From Pantoea sp. CCBC3-3-1 (GTDB taxonomy: Bacteria; Pseudomonadota; Gammaproteobacteria; Enterobacterales; Enterobacteriaceae), in the NCBI RefSeq assembly GCF_007981265.1, contig NZ_CP034363.1, positions 372,001 through 436,000 of the forward strand: 64,000 bases of DNA, in the 5' to 3' direction. Position 1 is the stretch's first letter; each line of letters starts with the position of its first letter. The notes under the pieces are model-generated. The model ran no database searches. It saw only the letters and a list, made by a program, of their open reading frames with translations, and had not been told where the DNA came from. Shown piece by piece: positions 41,330-49,060 of the stretch. Position numbers and translations under genes: made by a program.

Positions 41330-43351
41330 ATGCAACTCTTTTTGTGTGAAAAGCCCTCCCAGGCAAAAGATATTGCACGCGTGCTGGGCATCAGCAAGCG
41401 TGAGCAGGGCTTCATCAGCGGGGGGGATACCGTGGTGACCTGGGCAATTGGGCACCTGCTTGAAACTGCCAGCCCTGAAGCCTATGGCGAGCAGTATGGC
41501 AGGCCGTGGCGTGCCGATGTTCTGCCTGTACTGCCTGAGGCCTGGAAAATGGTCGTCAAGGAGCAGACAAAATCGCAGTTCACCGTCATCAGTAAGCTCC
41601 TTAAAAAGGCATCTGAGGTGGTCATCGCCACCGATGCCGACCGCGAGGGAGAAGTTATCGCGCGTGAGCTGCTGGAATACTGCCGCTACAGTGGCGCGGT
41701 GCGACGGCTCTGGTTATCAGCCCTGGATGAGGCCAGTGTGAAGGAAGCACTGAGCAGTATTCTTCCGGGAGAAAAAACAGCCCTGCTGTATGATGCCGGC
41801 AAGGGCCGGAGCCAGGCTGACTGGCTCATCGGCATGAACCTGACCCGCCTTTATACTCTCAAAGCCCGTGACTCAGGGGTGTCAGAAGTGCTGTCCGTCG
41901 GGCGGGTACAGACGCCGACGCTTGCCATGGTGGTTAACCGGGATAATGAAATCACGTCCTTCGTGCCAAAGCCCTGGTGGCAGGTACATGCAATTATTGA
42001 AAAAGAGGGCGTCCGGTTCCGGGCAGGCTGGGCGCCCGTTGAGCAGTACTGTGATGAGGAAAAACGTTGCATCAATCCCCAGGCTGCCAGGGCGGTGGGG
42101 CAGCTGTGTCAGCAGCAGGGCAGGGCTGCAGTACTGGAAGTAACACAGAAGCGGGAGAAAACGGCGGCACCCCTCTGTTTTGACCTTGGCACCCTTCAGC
42201 AGGTCTGTTCCCGAAAATTTGGCATGGGCGCAAATGATGTGCTCGCCATTGCCCAGTCCCTCTACGAAACCCACAAAGCGACCACCTACCCCCGGACAGA
42301 CTGCGGTTTTCTGCCAACCTCCATGCAGCAGGAAATTCCCGACGTGCTGGCAGCAGTGGCAAAATCCGATCCGGCTGTGGCCCCGGTACTGAATCAGCTG
42401 GACAGGCAGTTTGTCTCGCGTGTCTGGAATGACAAAAAAATCACCGCGCACCATGCCATCATTCCCACCCGGCAGGCATTTGATTTGTCGCGCCTCAGCG
42501 CCGATGAGCTGAAAGTCTACCAGCTGATTCGCCAGCATTATTTCGCCCAGTTCCTTCCGCTGCAGGAATCTGACGTGACGGAGGCCTCTTTCAATATCGG
42601 TGGCCAGCTGTTCCGTACACGCGGGAAAGTCGGTGTGGTGACAGGCTGGAAGTCATTGTTCCAGGCTGAAAAAGATGACGATGAAGAGGAAGCAGACGGG
42701 GACAGTATGGCGCTGCCGGCGCTGGCTAAAGGGGATATCTGCGCTGTCACCGGTGCTGAGGTTAAGGATATGAAAACCAGTCCGCCCAAACCGTTCACGG
42801 AGGGGACGCTGATTGCTGCCATGAAGAACGCGGCCAGTTTCGTCAGTGACCCGAAGCTGAAGAAAGTGCTGCGTGATAACGCCGGTCTGGGCACTGAGGC
42901 GACGCGTGCGGGCGTGCTTGAAACTCTCTTCAAACGACACTATCTGGAGAAAAAAGGGAAGCACATCCACTCAACGCAGATGGCCCGTGAACTGATTGCT
43001 GCGCTGCCGGAAACGCTGACGAGTCCGGGTATGACTGCCTTGTGGGAGCAGGCACTGGATGATATTTCTCAGGGGAAAATGTCGCTTGCCACCTTTATGC
43101 AAAAGCAACTGCAGTGGACGCGTCACCTTGTCGAAAAAGGCCGCCAGGACAATGTGAAAATCACTGCTCCCGTCACACCTCCCTGCCCGCTGTGCAAGGG
43201 GCCCACGCGTAAACGAAAGGGTAAAAAAGGGGATTTCTGGAGTTGTACGCGTTACCCGGACTGCAAGGGTATTATTAACACCAACGGGAAAAAGACCACA
43301 AAGCGTAAAAAAGCAGCAACAGGGACAAAAACCGAATCATCAACTCCGTGA
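41330..43351 (+). CDS. topB: DNA topoisomerase III of the ICE
   Basis: A 673-residue type IA topoisomerase. It opens with MQLFLCEKPSQAKDIARVLG. The TOPRIM acidic motif ATDADREGE is at about 100-108 and the catalytic tyrosine lies in TTYPRTDC near 318-325. A C-terminal zinc finger CPLC...C...C near 619-645 is followed by a basic tail (KKTTKRKKAATGTK). Element-encoded TopB resolves single-stranded or intertwined intermediates during ICE replication or transfer. It is followed by a strong terminator and a structured region before the DUF3577 and ssb genes. Confidence 0.95.
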   Translation: MQLFLCEKPSQAKDIARVLGISKREQGFISGGDTVVTWAIGHLLETASPEAYGEQYGRPWRADVLPVLPEAWKMVVKEQTKSQFTVISKLLKKASEVVIATDADREGEVIARELLEYCRYSGAVRRLWLSALDEASVKEALSSILPGEKTALLYDAGKGRSQADWLIGMNLTRLYTLKARDSGVSEVLSVGRVQTPTLAMVVNRDNEITSFVPKPWWQVHAIIEKEGVRFRAGWAPVEQYCDEEKRCINPQAARAVGQLCQQQGRAAVLEVTQKREKTAAPLCFDLGTLQQVCSRKFGMGANDVLAIAQSLYETHKATTYPRTDCGFLPTSMQQEIPDVLAAVAKSDPAVAPVLNQLDRQFVSRVWNDKKITAHHAIIPTRQAFDLSRLSADELKVYQLIRQHYFAQFLPLQESDVTEASFNIGGQLFRTRGKVGVVTGWKSLFQAEKDDDEEEADGDSMALPALAKGDICAVTGAEVKDMKTSPPKPFTEGTLIAAMKNAASFVSDPKLKKVLRDNAGLGTEATRAGVLETLFKRHYLEKKGKHIHSTQMARELIAALPETLTSPGMTALWEQALDDISQGKMSLATFMQKQLQWTRHLVEKGRQDNVKITAPVTPPCPLCKGPTRKRKGKKGDFWSCTRYPDCKGIINTNGKKTTKRKKAATGTKTESSTP

Positions 43352-43421
43352 AGAGTTATTTCACTGTACAACACCGGGTCGGGTTCTGCTAATGTGACTA
43401 CGCTTCGATATGTACTCCCTT

Positions 43422-43545
43422 GCCGGAGGCAGCCAGATTAACTTTAACGGGATTGATCTGGCAACCGGCACAACAGTTTGCCATCGCACATCTGGCAGGA
43501 ACTGTAAGACGCATGCGCTCCGTGAAAACCGCGTCGGGAACGGAT
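43422..43545. repeat. Cluster of three inverted repeats downstream of topB
   Basis: Hairpin 1 pairs GCCGG...GCCAGAT (43422-43438) with ATCTGGC..CCGGC (43456-43469). Hairpin 2 pairs ACAGTTTGCC (43473-43482) with GGCAGGAACTGT (43494-43505). Hairpin 3 pairs TCCGT (43519) with ACGGA (43540). No gene is present. It could be a single-strand origin, a transfer origin or an RNA. Confidence 0.6.
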
Positions 43546-43586
43546 CCCCGGAGTAGTGAGATACTTTAAGGTCTGGTACAGCCCTC

Positions 43587-43614
43587 ACGGCGTTGCTTAT
43601 GCAGCGCCGTTTTC
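43587..43614 (+). terminator. Rho-independent terminator
   Basis: A ten-base stem ACGGCGTTGC/GCAGCGCCGT with a TTAT loop followed by TTTTC. It ends transcription from topB or from the structured region. Confidence 0.8.
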
Positions 43615-43702
43615 ATTTGCTTGTCTTATATACCGGTTGACACACGGCTTGTTTGGTTTAAAAATCAACAGTGCTTACCGCTGTTTTTTACAGCCAGCCA
43701 AA

Positions 43703-43824
43703 GTTTCAGCAGTCTGAGAGAAACGCCTTCGGGTGACTGCCATCTAACGTTTCACCGGTCTGAGAGAAACACCTTCGGGTGGCCGGAAAATCCTCGCAGC
43801 CTGAGAGAGGATACCTGCGGGTGG
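43703..43824 (+). ncRNA. STAXI-type motif: three tandem pseudoknots between topB and ssb
   Basis: Units at 43703-43740, 43749-43786 and 43790-43824 share CTGAGAGA and a hairpin capped by a TNCG tetraloop (CC-TTCG-GG, ACC-TTCG-GGT, ACC-TGCG-GGT). Two outer helices interlock as a pseudoknot: TTTC with GAAA (ATCCT with AGGAT in unit 3), and CAGTC with GACTG (CCGGTC with GGCCGG in unit 2). Base changes that keep pairing argue for structure. The published STAXI motif has just this repeated pseudoknot with UNCG loops, near Ssb, topoisomerase, antirestriction and XerDC-type integrase genes. Whether it acts as RNA or single-stranded DNA is unsettled. Confidence 0.8.
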
Positions 43825-43830
43825 TAAATT

Positions 43831-43868
43831 CGTTTAACCTCTGGAAACGAATGTCACTGCACAGTGAC
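43831..43868. repeat. Hairpin and palindrome upstream of the DUF3577 gene
   Basis: CGTTT...AAACG at 43831-43849 and the perfect palindromic arms GTCACTG-CA-CAGTGAC at 43853-43868 follow the STAXI units. The second may be an operator for the downstream operon. Confidence 0.5.
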
Positions 43869-43993
43869 TGAGGTCCTTTCAACATATCAGACTCTCAGGA
43901 TTCAGCTAATCCTGACCCCCGACGGGAAACCACTCCCGTCAGGGCAGATGGTTTCTCCGTCGTACCTTTTTTTACCTCCATGGAGAAAACATC

Positions 43994-44464
43994 ATGTCTG
44001 CAAACAATACTTCTGCATCTGCAAAATCTGAGTACTTCAACCTGACTATCAAAGGCATCGGGTATCTCAGCAACATCCGTCAGGTTAACCATCAGAATGG
44101 CTCGTTCCTCAGCTGCGTAATCAATGCACTGAGTGGTCCGACTGATAATCCGGCCTACGTCCGTTTTGACATTTCTGTCGCAGGTAAAGAGGCTACAAGC
44201 CTTATTGCCCGCTGCCAGAAGGCCGTCGATGAAGACAAAAAAGTCCTGCTGGGCTTTAACCTGAGTAATCCGTCCACGGACATATTTACGCTGAACAAGG
44301 GCGAGCATGCCGGCGAACAGCGTGTCAGTCTGAAAGCCCGCCTGATAAAGGTGGACTGGATCAAAATAGGCCAGGACATGGTCTACAAGGCTGAAAAATC
44401 TGACTCCGTGCCGCCGCAGAATGGCTCTGCCGCACAACAAAACTACGCAGAAAACTCATTCTGA
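43994..44464 (+). CDS. STY4534-family ICE replication-associated protein (DUF3577)
   Basis: A 156-residue protein with EYFNLTIKGIGYLSNIRQVN at residues 14-33, a beta-rich core (VRFDISVAGKEATSLIARCQ) and a disordered Gln/Ser-rich end. DUF3577/STY4534 members sit beside ssb in SPI-7-like ICEs, and the beta-rich N-terminal region suggests a single-stranded-DNA-binding-type fold. Its position behind the STAXI region and ahead of ssb supports a role in single-strand DNA handling. A terminator separates it from ssb. Confidence 0.82.
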   Translation: MSANNTSASAKSEYFNLTIKGIGYLSNIRQVNHQNGSFLSCVINALSGPTDNPAYVRFDISVAGKEATSLIARCQKAVDEDKKVLLGFNLSNPSTDIFTLNKGEHAGEQRVSLKARLIKVDWIKIGQDMVYKAEKSDSVPPQNGSAAQQNYAENSF

Positions 44465-44476
44465 TGCGCACCTGAC

Positions 44477-44502
44477 ACACCCCGTTCGCGGGGTGTTTCT
44501 TT
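44477..44502 (+). terminator. Terminator between the DUF3577 gene and ssb
   Basis: A stem ACACCCCG/CGGGGTGT with a TTCG loop followed by TTCTTTATT. Confidence 0.85.
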
Positions 44503-44524
44503 ATTCTTTACAGGAGAAATGATT

Positions 44525-45061
44525 ATGTCCTCACGCGGCGTTAACAAGGTGATTCTTGTCGGTAATCTCGGCCAGGATCCTGAAGTGCGTTATATCCCCA
44601 ATGGCAGTGCAGTTGCCACCCTTTCTCTGGCCACGTCTGAGAGCTGGCGCGACAAGCAGTCCGGTGAACAGAAAGAAATGACCGAATGGCACCGGGTGGT
44701 TATTTTCGGCAAGCTGGCAGAAATTGCGGGTGAATATCTGCGCAAAGGCTCCCAGGTTTACATCGAGGGCCAGCTGCGCACACGCAAATGGACCGATCAG
44801 TCCGGCCAGGAGAAATACACCACAGAGGTGGTGGTTAACATTGGTGGCACCATGCAGATGCTTGGCGGCCGCCAGTCCGGCAGCGGACAGAATACGTCTT
44901 CCCGGCATGACTGGGGGCAGCCACAGCAACCTTCAGGACCGACTCACAGCGGGCAGGCTTCAGGCAGCAGTGCCGGTGCGCCACCGATGGACTTTGACGA
45001 TGATATACCGTTCATTGGCTTCGGGTATGGTGTACCGAAATCGGCAATCCATGCACTCTGA
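44525..45061 (+). CDS. ssb: Single-stranded DNA-binding protein of the ICE
   Basis: A 178-residue SSB from the ATG at 44525, eight bases after AGGAG; an ATG at 44519 is too close. The OB-fold covers about 1-110 ([60 protein letters not shown]) and is close to E. coli SSB. A Gln/Ser/Gly-rich linker follows. The acidic partner-binding tip DFDDDIPF is present but not terminal: 15 more residues ([15 protein letters not shown]) follow. It coats single-stranded DNA during conjugation or replication. Confidence 0.95.
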   Translation: MSSRGVNKVILVGNLGQDPEVRYIPNGSAVATLSLATSESWRDKQSGEQKEMTEWHRVVIFGKLAEIAGEYLRKGSQVYIEGQLRTRKWTDQSGQEKYTTEVVVNIGGTMQMLGGRQSGSGQNTSSRHDWGQPQQPSGPTHSGQASGSSAGAPPMDFDDDIPFIGFGYGVPKSAIHAL

Positions 45062-45130
45062 ATTAACGGAGCTTTGACTGTAATGACTGTCTCTGACAAA
45101 CTTCAGGAAGCAACTTTTTTTGTTGCATCT

Positions 45131-45150
45131 TATGCTATCTCCGGAGCATA
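45131..45150. repeat. Inverted repeat upstream of the DUF29 gene
   Basis: TATGCT and AGCATA enclose ATCTCCGG in the 133-base gap after ssb. It may be an operator of the following gene. Confidence 0.45.
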
Positions 45151-45194
45151 TCTGTTCCGGCGGTTTCTTCACTTTTTGACTAACGGAGGCTTGT

Positions 45195-45632
45195 ATGGGC
45201 GCACGTTACGATTCAGACGTAGTTGCCTGGGCCAGTGAACAGGCAGCTTTACTGCGTGCCGGAAAGCTCAGTCAGATTGATATTGAGAACATCGCCGAGG
45301 AGATTGAAGACGTGGGCAAAAGTGAAAAGCGTGAGCTGGCCAGCCGTATGGCTGTCTTACTGGCCCACCTACTTAAATGGAAGTTTCAGCCTACCCATCG
45401 TGGTAAAAGCTGGGAGTTAACCATTAAAGGACAGCGTGATTTGATTGTCCGTCGTCTTAACAAGACGCCGAGCCTCAAAAACGCGCTTTCTGATCCTGAA
45501 TGGCTTGCGGATGTCTGGTTTGACGCCCGCGCCGATGCTTCTAAAGAAACGGGTATTGGTCTCGATATCTTCCCTGAGGACAGCATCTGGGCAACAGATG
45601 CAATTCTCAGCAGCGAATTCTACCCGGACTGA
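45195..45632 (+). CDS. DUF29 family protein
   Basis: A 145-residue soluble protein. YDSDVVAWASEQAALLRAGK and IDIENIAEEIEDVGKSEKRE at the N-terminus, followed by LLAHLLKWKFQPTHRGKSWE, are the DUF29 hallmarks. The ATG has a good AACGGAGG ribosome site. DUF29 proteins are common in cyanobacteria, in mobile elements and in plant-associated bacteria; the function is unknown. It is a single-gene unit with its own terminator and may be ICE cargo. Confidence 0.85.
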   Translation: MGARYDSDVVAWASEQAALLRAGKLSQIDIENIAEEIEDVGKSEKRELASRMAVLLAHLLKWKFQPTHRGKSWELTIKGQRDLIVRRLNKTPSLKNALSDPEWLADVWFDARADASKETGIGLDIFPEDSIWATDAILSSEFYPD

Positions 45633-45651
45633 TTACTGTCTGGTTCACCGC

Positions 45652-45682
45652 AACGCCATCCTTTCGGGTGGCGTTTTTTTTT
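45652..45682 (+). terminator. Terminator after the DUF29 gene
   Basis: A stem AACGCC-A-TCC/GGTGGCGTT followed by a run of nine T. Confidence 0.85.
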
Positions 45683-45770
45683 ATCCACGGAAAATCAGTT
45701 GTTAATTGAGTGAAACCGGACCGATTCCGCACAGTGAGGGCTGTTTTATCACTGTACAGGAAAATTCCGG

Positions 45771-46436
45771 ATGAAACGTAATACCTCTCACAACATATTT
45801 TCACCAGGCAGGCTTGCTGCGGCTCTTTCCCTGCTGCTCCTTGCGGGCTGTGTTTCCCAGCCGCAAAAGCTGCAACAGCGTGCGCCTGCCGACCCGGCAC
45901 CCGGCACCACCGTCACCCGCAACGTTCAGCCGGTCACGCCGGATGAGTATGCGCGGACGCCGGAAGTGGTGCGCTACGATCGTTATCTGCTGGTCAGTAC
46001 CGATCCGCAGGCGGCCCAGCGTGACCCTCTTTCCCAGATTATTGATATCCGTATCCCCTCATCCCTGCACCCTACTGTGGCGGATGCGCTGCGTTATGCC
46101 CTGCGCCAGTCGGGTTATTCCCTGTGCGCGACGGGCTCTGCCAACGGCGTGCTTTACCGCCAGGCATTGCCGGCGGTCCAGTACCAGCTGGGCCCGATGC
46201 GCCTGCGTACTGCCCTGCAGGTCCTGGCCGGTCCGGCCTGGCAGCTTGAGGTGGATGATGTTCAGCGGGTGGTCTGCCACAGCCTGCGCGACGGCTATCA
46301 GCTGCCGGTCTCACAGCTTCCGCCGCCGGTCAGTACCTGGTCCACGCCTGCGCCGTCAGCCGTGTCACAACCGGCCATCAGCGCCCCGCAGTCCTTCCCT
46401 GTTAAACCTGTCAGCGGAGGGTTTCTGAGAAAATGA
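45771..46436 (+). CDS. PilL-like conjugative transfer lipoprotein (TIGR03748 type)
   Basis: A 221-residue protein with a lipoprotein signal (LAAALSLLLLAGCVSQP, lipidation at about Cys27). VRYDRYLLVSTDPQAAQRDP and RIPSSLHPTVADALRYALRQ with SGYSL form a secretin N-domain-like part typical of the PilL N-terminal family. It is the first gene of the conjugation module. Unlike SPI-7, no type IV pilus genes follow it here. Its end overlaps the next gene by four bases. Confidence 0.82.
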   Translation: MKRNTSHNIFSPGRLAAALSLLLLAGCVSQPQKLQQRAPADPAPGTTVTRNVQPVTPDEYARTPEVVRYDRYLLVSTDPQAAQRDPLSQIIDIRIPSSLHPTVADALRYALRQSGYSLCATGSANGVLYRQALPAVQYQLGPMRLRTALQVLAGPAWQLEVDDVQRVVCHSLRDGYQLPVSQLPPPVSTWSTPAPSAVSQPAISAPQSFPVKPVSGGFLRK

Positions 46437-47185
46437 GCGAACAGCAACCCTTCAATACGGACCCCGCGCCGGCCCGAAAAAAATTCAGCTGGCGTCCCGG
46501 CCGCCGCTTCATCCTAGGCACTGCCGGTGGTGTGGCGCTGGCCGGCATTCTGGCGCTGGGCTACACCGCCTTCACACTGGGCATCTCGAATCTCGATGAG
46601 CGCCTGACGCGTCTTGAATCGCAGGGCAGTACAGCGACCTCTGCTGAGACGGTCGCAGCTCTGCAGTCTGACGTGACCACGCTCAGCACCGGTCTGCAGG
46701 ATACGAGGAAAAATCTCGGCGAAGTGCAACAGCGGCTCAGCGCTGTTGCGAAACAGACCGGCAGCGATGACGCCGTGCGTCAGTCATTGCGAACCCTTCA
46801 GGAAGCACAGCAGGGGCTGGAAACCCGCCTGAGTGCGCTCACTGAGCAGCTGACAGCGCTGAAGTCACAGCCGGCACTTGCCACACCTGTCGCCGCACCG
46901 GTTAAAAAAACTGAACCTGCGGCAAAAAAGCCCCGTCCCGCTGACACACGTCGTGCTGCTCCGTCCCTTCGCGTGGCCCGCAACGCGCCTTTTGTGCTGA
47001 CGGGCGTGGAGACGCGGGGGAATGATTCCTGGGCGGCCATCGCTCCCCGGGGTTACAGCAGCCTGTCGCAGGTGACACTGGTCGGGACGGGCGAAACCGT
47101 TGCCGGCTGGACGCTGGTCAGTGCCGGTTACGGTGAGGCGACGTTTCGTGTTAACGGCCGCCTGACCGTACTCAGGGCAGAATAA
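46433..47185 (+). CDS. Membrane-anchored coiled-coil ICE transfer protein
   Basis: A 250-residue protein. It has a basic cytoplasmic start, one transmembrane segment at about 26-50 (RFILGTAGGVALAGILALGY), a coiled coil at about 55-145 (LDERLTRLESQG, LQDTRKNLGEVQQRLSAVAK), an Ala/Lys/Pro linker, and a small C-terminal domain with FVLTGVETRGNDSWAAIAPR and GWTLVSAGYGEATFRV. The C-terminal domain resembles PilP/TraP-like periplasmic parts of conjugation systems. It lies between the PilL-like and PFL_4693-like genes. The exact role is unknown. Confidence 0.65.
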   Translation: MSEQQPFNTDPAPARKKFSWRPGRRFILGTAGGVALAGILALGYTAFTLGISNLDERLTRLESQGSTATSAETVAALQSDVTTLSTGLQDTRKNLGEVQQRLSAVAKQTGSDDAVRQSLRTLQEAQQGLETRLSALTEQLTALKSQPALATPVAAPVKKTEPAAKKPRPADTRRAAPSLRVARNAPFVLTGVETRGNDSWAAIAPRGYSSLSQVTLVGTGETVAGWTLVSAGYGEATFRVNGRLTVLRAE

Positions 47186-47193
47186 CGGAGCGA

Positions 47194-47919
47194 ATGATGA
47201 AACTGAAACATACCTTTTTAGCCGCCATGCTGCTGAGTCCCCTGACCCAGGCTGCGACCACTTCAGGACAGACGGATGTCAGTCAGCAGGCATCAACACA
47301 ACGGGCCGACTCCGCACAGCAAAACCAGCAGCAGCAGGCCGGTCAGTGGGGACTCAGTGCCGACGATTACCAGCGGTATCAGCAGCTGATGAAGGGTCCC
47401 CGGGGTATCCAGTCGCCGGGTCTCGATCCGCTTTCCACCCTGGGTATTGAGGCGCAGACGCCGGCAGAGCGCCGTAAGTTTGCGGAAAAGTGGGTGAAGG
47501 AAGAATTTGCCCGTACCCAGAAAGAGCTTGATTTCCAGCGTGAAGTGAACGCGGCCTGGCAGCGCCTGTATCCGGGCGCACTGCCGGTCAATATGGGGAA
47601 CGCCTCCGGCGTGGCGCACGACAGTGGCGGCCGGCTGGCACTGTTCGTCAGATCAAAAGACTGCGCCACCTGCGACGCGAAACTGTCTGCCGTGCTGGCT
47701 GACAACCGGCCGGTGGACATCTATCTGGTTGACAGCCAGGGCAGTGATGATGTGCTGCGCAGCTGGGCACGGGACCATCACATTCCCGTGGAAAAGGTCC
47801 GCAAGCGCCAGGTCACGCTTAACCACGACGGCGGACGGTGGATGCGCTTTGGTAACGGCCTGATGCCGGTATTACTGCAGCAGGCGGGAGACGGTAAATG
47901 GGCAATCGCAGCATTCTGA
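47194..47919 (+). CDS. PFL_4693-family ICE protein (TIGR03759)
   Basis: A 241-residue exported protein with a signal peptide (FLAAMLLSPLTQA), a Gln-rich stretch, then WGLSADDYQRYQQLMKGPRG. The C-terminal domain has RLALFVRSKDCATCDAKLSA, a CxxC motif in a thioredoxin-like setting, and VDIYLVDSQGSDDVLRSWAR. It may be a periplasmic redox or assembly factor of the transfer machinery. Family membership is recognised from memory of the ICE gene order. It overlaps the lytic transglycosylase gene by 22 bases. Confidence 0.8.
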   Translation: MMKLKHTFLAAMLLSPLTQAATTSGQTDVSQQASTQRADSAQQNQQQQAGQWGLSADDYQRYQQLMKGPRGIQSPGLDPLSTLGIEAQTPAERRKFAEKWVKEEFARTQKELDFQREVNAAWQRLYPGALPVNMGNASGVAHDSGGRLALFVRSKDCATCDAKLSAVLADNRPVDIYLVDSQGSDDVLRSWARDHHIPVEKVRKRQVTLNHDGGRWMRFGNGLMPVLLQQAGDGKWAIAAF

Positions 47920-48533
47920 CCGGTGCGCTGGCGCTGGGTGTACTGATGGCGGCCGTCCCTGACGGCCATGCTGACCAGACGGTGCCGGAGGGTTACGTCC
48001 GCGTGGCCACGGCGCACGGCGTGCCCCCGGAAGCGCTTTACTCGGTCTCACTGAGCGAGTCTTCGCGCAAACTTCCCCGCGGCGTACGGCCATGGCCCTG
48101 GACCATCAATGTGGCAGGCAAAGGGTATCGCTATGAGACGCGCCTGCAGGCCTGGCAGGCGCTGCAGGTCTTTATGAAGCGTCACCCGCTTAAGCGCATC
48201 GATGTCGGTATTGCCCAGGTCAATCTGGGCTGGAACGGTCACCATTTTGCCTCGACGTGGGATGCGTTTGACCCTTACACCAACCTGAACGCCGCCGCCA
48301 CCATTCTGCGTGAGTGCTGGGCGCGTAAGCCAGGCAGCTGGCTGGATGCGGCCGGCTGCTACCACCATCCCGCAGGTGGTCAGCCTGCTGCACGTTACCG
48401 CGCCATTGTGAGAGGGCATCTGGCAAAAATCAGCCCTGCACCCCGCATTTCTGCGCCGGCAGCTGAAGCGCCCCGTTCGGTTGCTGCGCTCACCCCCGAT
48501 CCAGGCTTCGTCTGGACTGAACCCGGGAGATAA
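47898..48533 (+). CDS. Lytic transglycosylase-like conjugation protein (VirB1-like)
   Basis: A 211-residue exported protein with a signal peptide (ILTGALALGVLMAAVPDGHA). The SLT-type fold shows PPEALYSVSLSESSRK with the catalytic-type glutamate-serine pair, then RPWPWTINVAGKGYRYETRL, the IDVGIAQVNLGWN motif and LNAAATILRECW. It would open the peptidoglycan for the type IV secretion channel. The start is inside the previous gene. It is followed six bases later by the PFL_4695-like gene. Confidence 0.85.
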   Translation: MGNRSILTGALALGVLMAAVPDGHADQTVPEGYVRVATAHGVPPEALYSVSLSESSRKLPRGVRPWPWTINVAGKGYRYETRLQAWQALQVFMKRHPLKRIDVGIAQVNLGWNGHHFASTWDAFDPYTNLNAAATILRECWARKPGSWLDAAGCYHHPAGGQPAARYRAIVRGHLAKISPAPRISAPAAEAPRSVAALTPDPGFVWTEPGR

Positions 48534-48538
48534 CCCTG

Positions 48539-49060
48539 ATGAAAACGCTGTCCTTACTGCTGTTTACCCTCCTTCCCCTGACCGGCCATGCTGAACTGAA
48601 CGTGATTGCTGATCTGGGCGGTGAAGATGCTGCGCCGTATTTTGAGGCCGTCAATAAACAGCCCGGCATGAGCACGGAAAACGACACCACATCTTCACCC
48701 CCGACACCCGTGCTGCAGGGCGAGGCCGCTATGCTGCCGGTATTCACGCCGGAGTTGCGCCCGGGCAGCGTTCCCGACCGGCCGCTGCAGCTGCCCGGCA
48801 TCGGGGCGTTGTTTCTGATCGGGGATGATGCTCTGTCCCGTGAATGGCTGAAGGCCAATGCCGGCGCGCTGGCTGAACAGCATGCGGCCGGGATGATCGT
48901 TAACGTCACGGACATGGCTGCCGTGCGCGAGCTGCGCGAGCTGGCACCCGGTGTCAGCCTGGTCCCGGCTTCCGGCAGCGAGCTGGCCCTTCGGCTGCAG
49001 ATTGCGCATTATCCGGTACTCATCACCGATACCGGCCTGACGCAGCAGGTCAGGCCGTAA
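48539..49060 (+). CDS. PFL_4695-family ICE protein (TIGR03765)
   Basis: A 173-residue exported protein with a short signal peptide (LSLLLFTLLPLTGHA), then LNVIADLGGEDAAPYFEAVN. The end is GVSLVPASGSELALRLQIAH with YPVLITDTGLTQ. This sequence pattern is characteristic of the PFL_4695 family in PFGI-1/SPI-7-like elements. It resembles the C-terminal half of TraW/TrbC-like proteins only faintly. The role is unknown. The last base of the stop codon is the first of the next ATG. Confidence 0.8.
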   Translation: MKTLSLLLFTLLPLTGHAELNVIADLGGEDAAPYFEAVNKQPGMSTENDTTSSPPTPVLQGEAAMLPVFTPELRPGSVPDRPLQLPGIGALFLIGDDALSREWLKANAGALAEQHAAGMIVNVTDMAAVRELRELAPGVSLVPASGSELALRLQIAHYPVLITDTGLTQQVRP

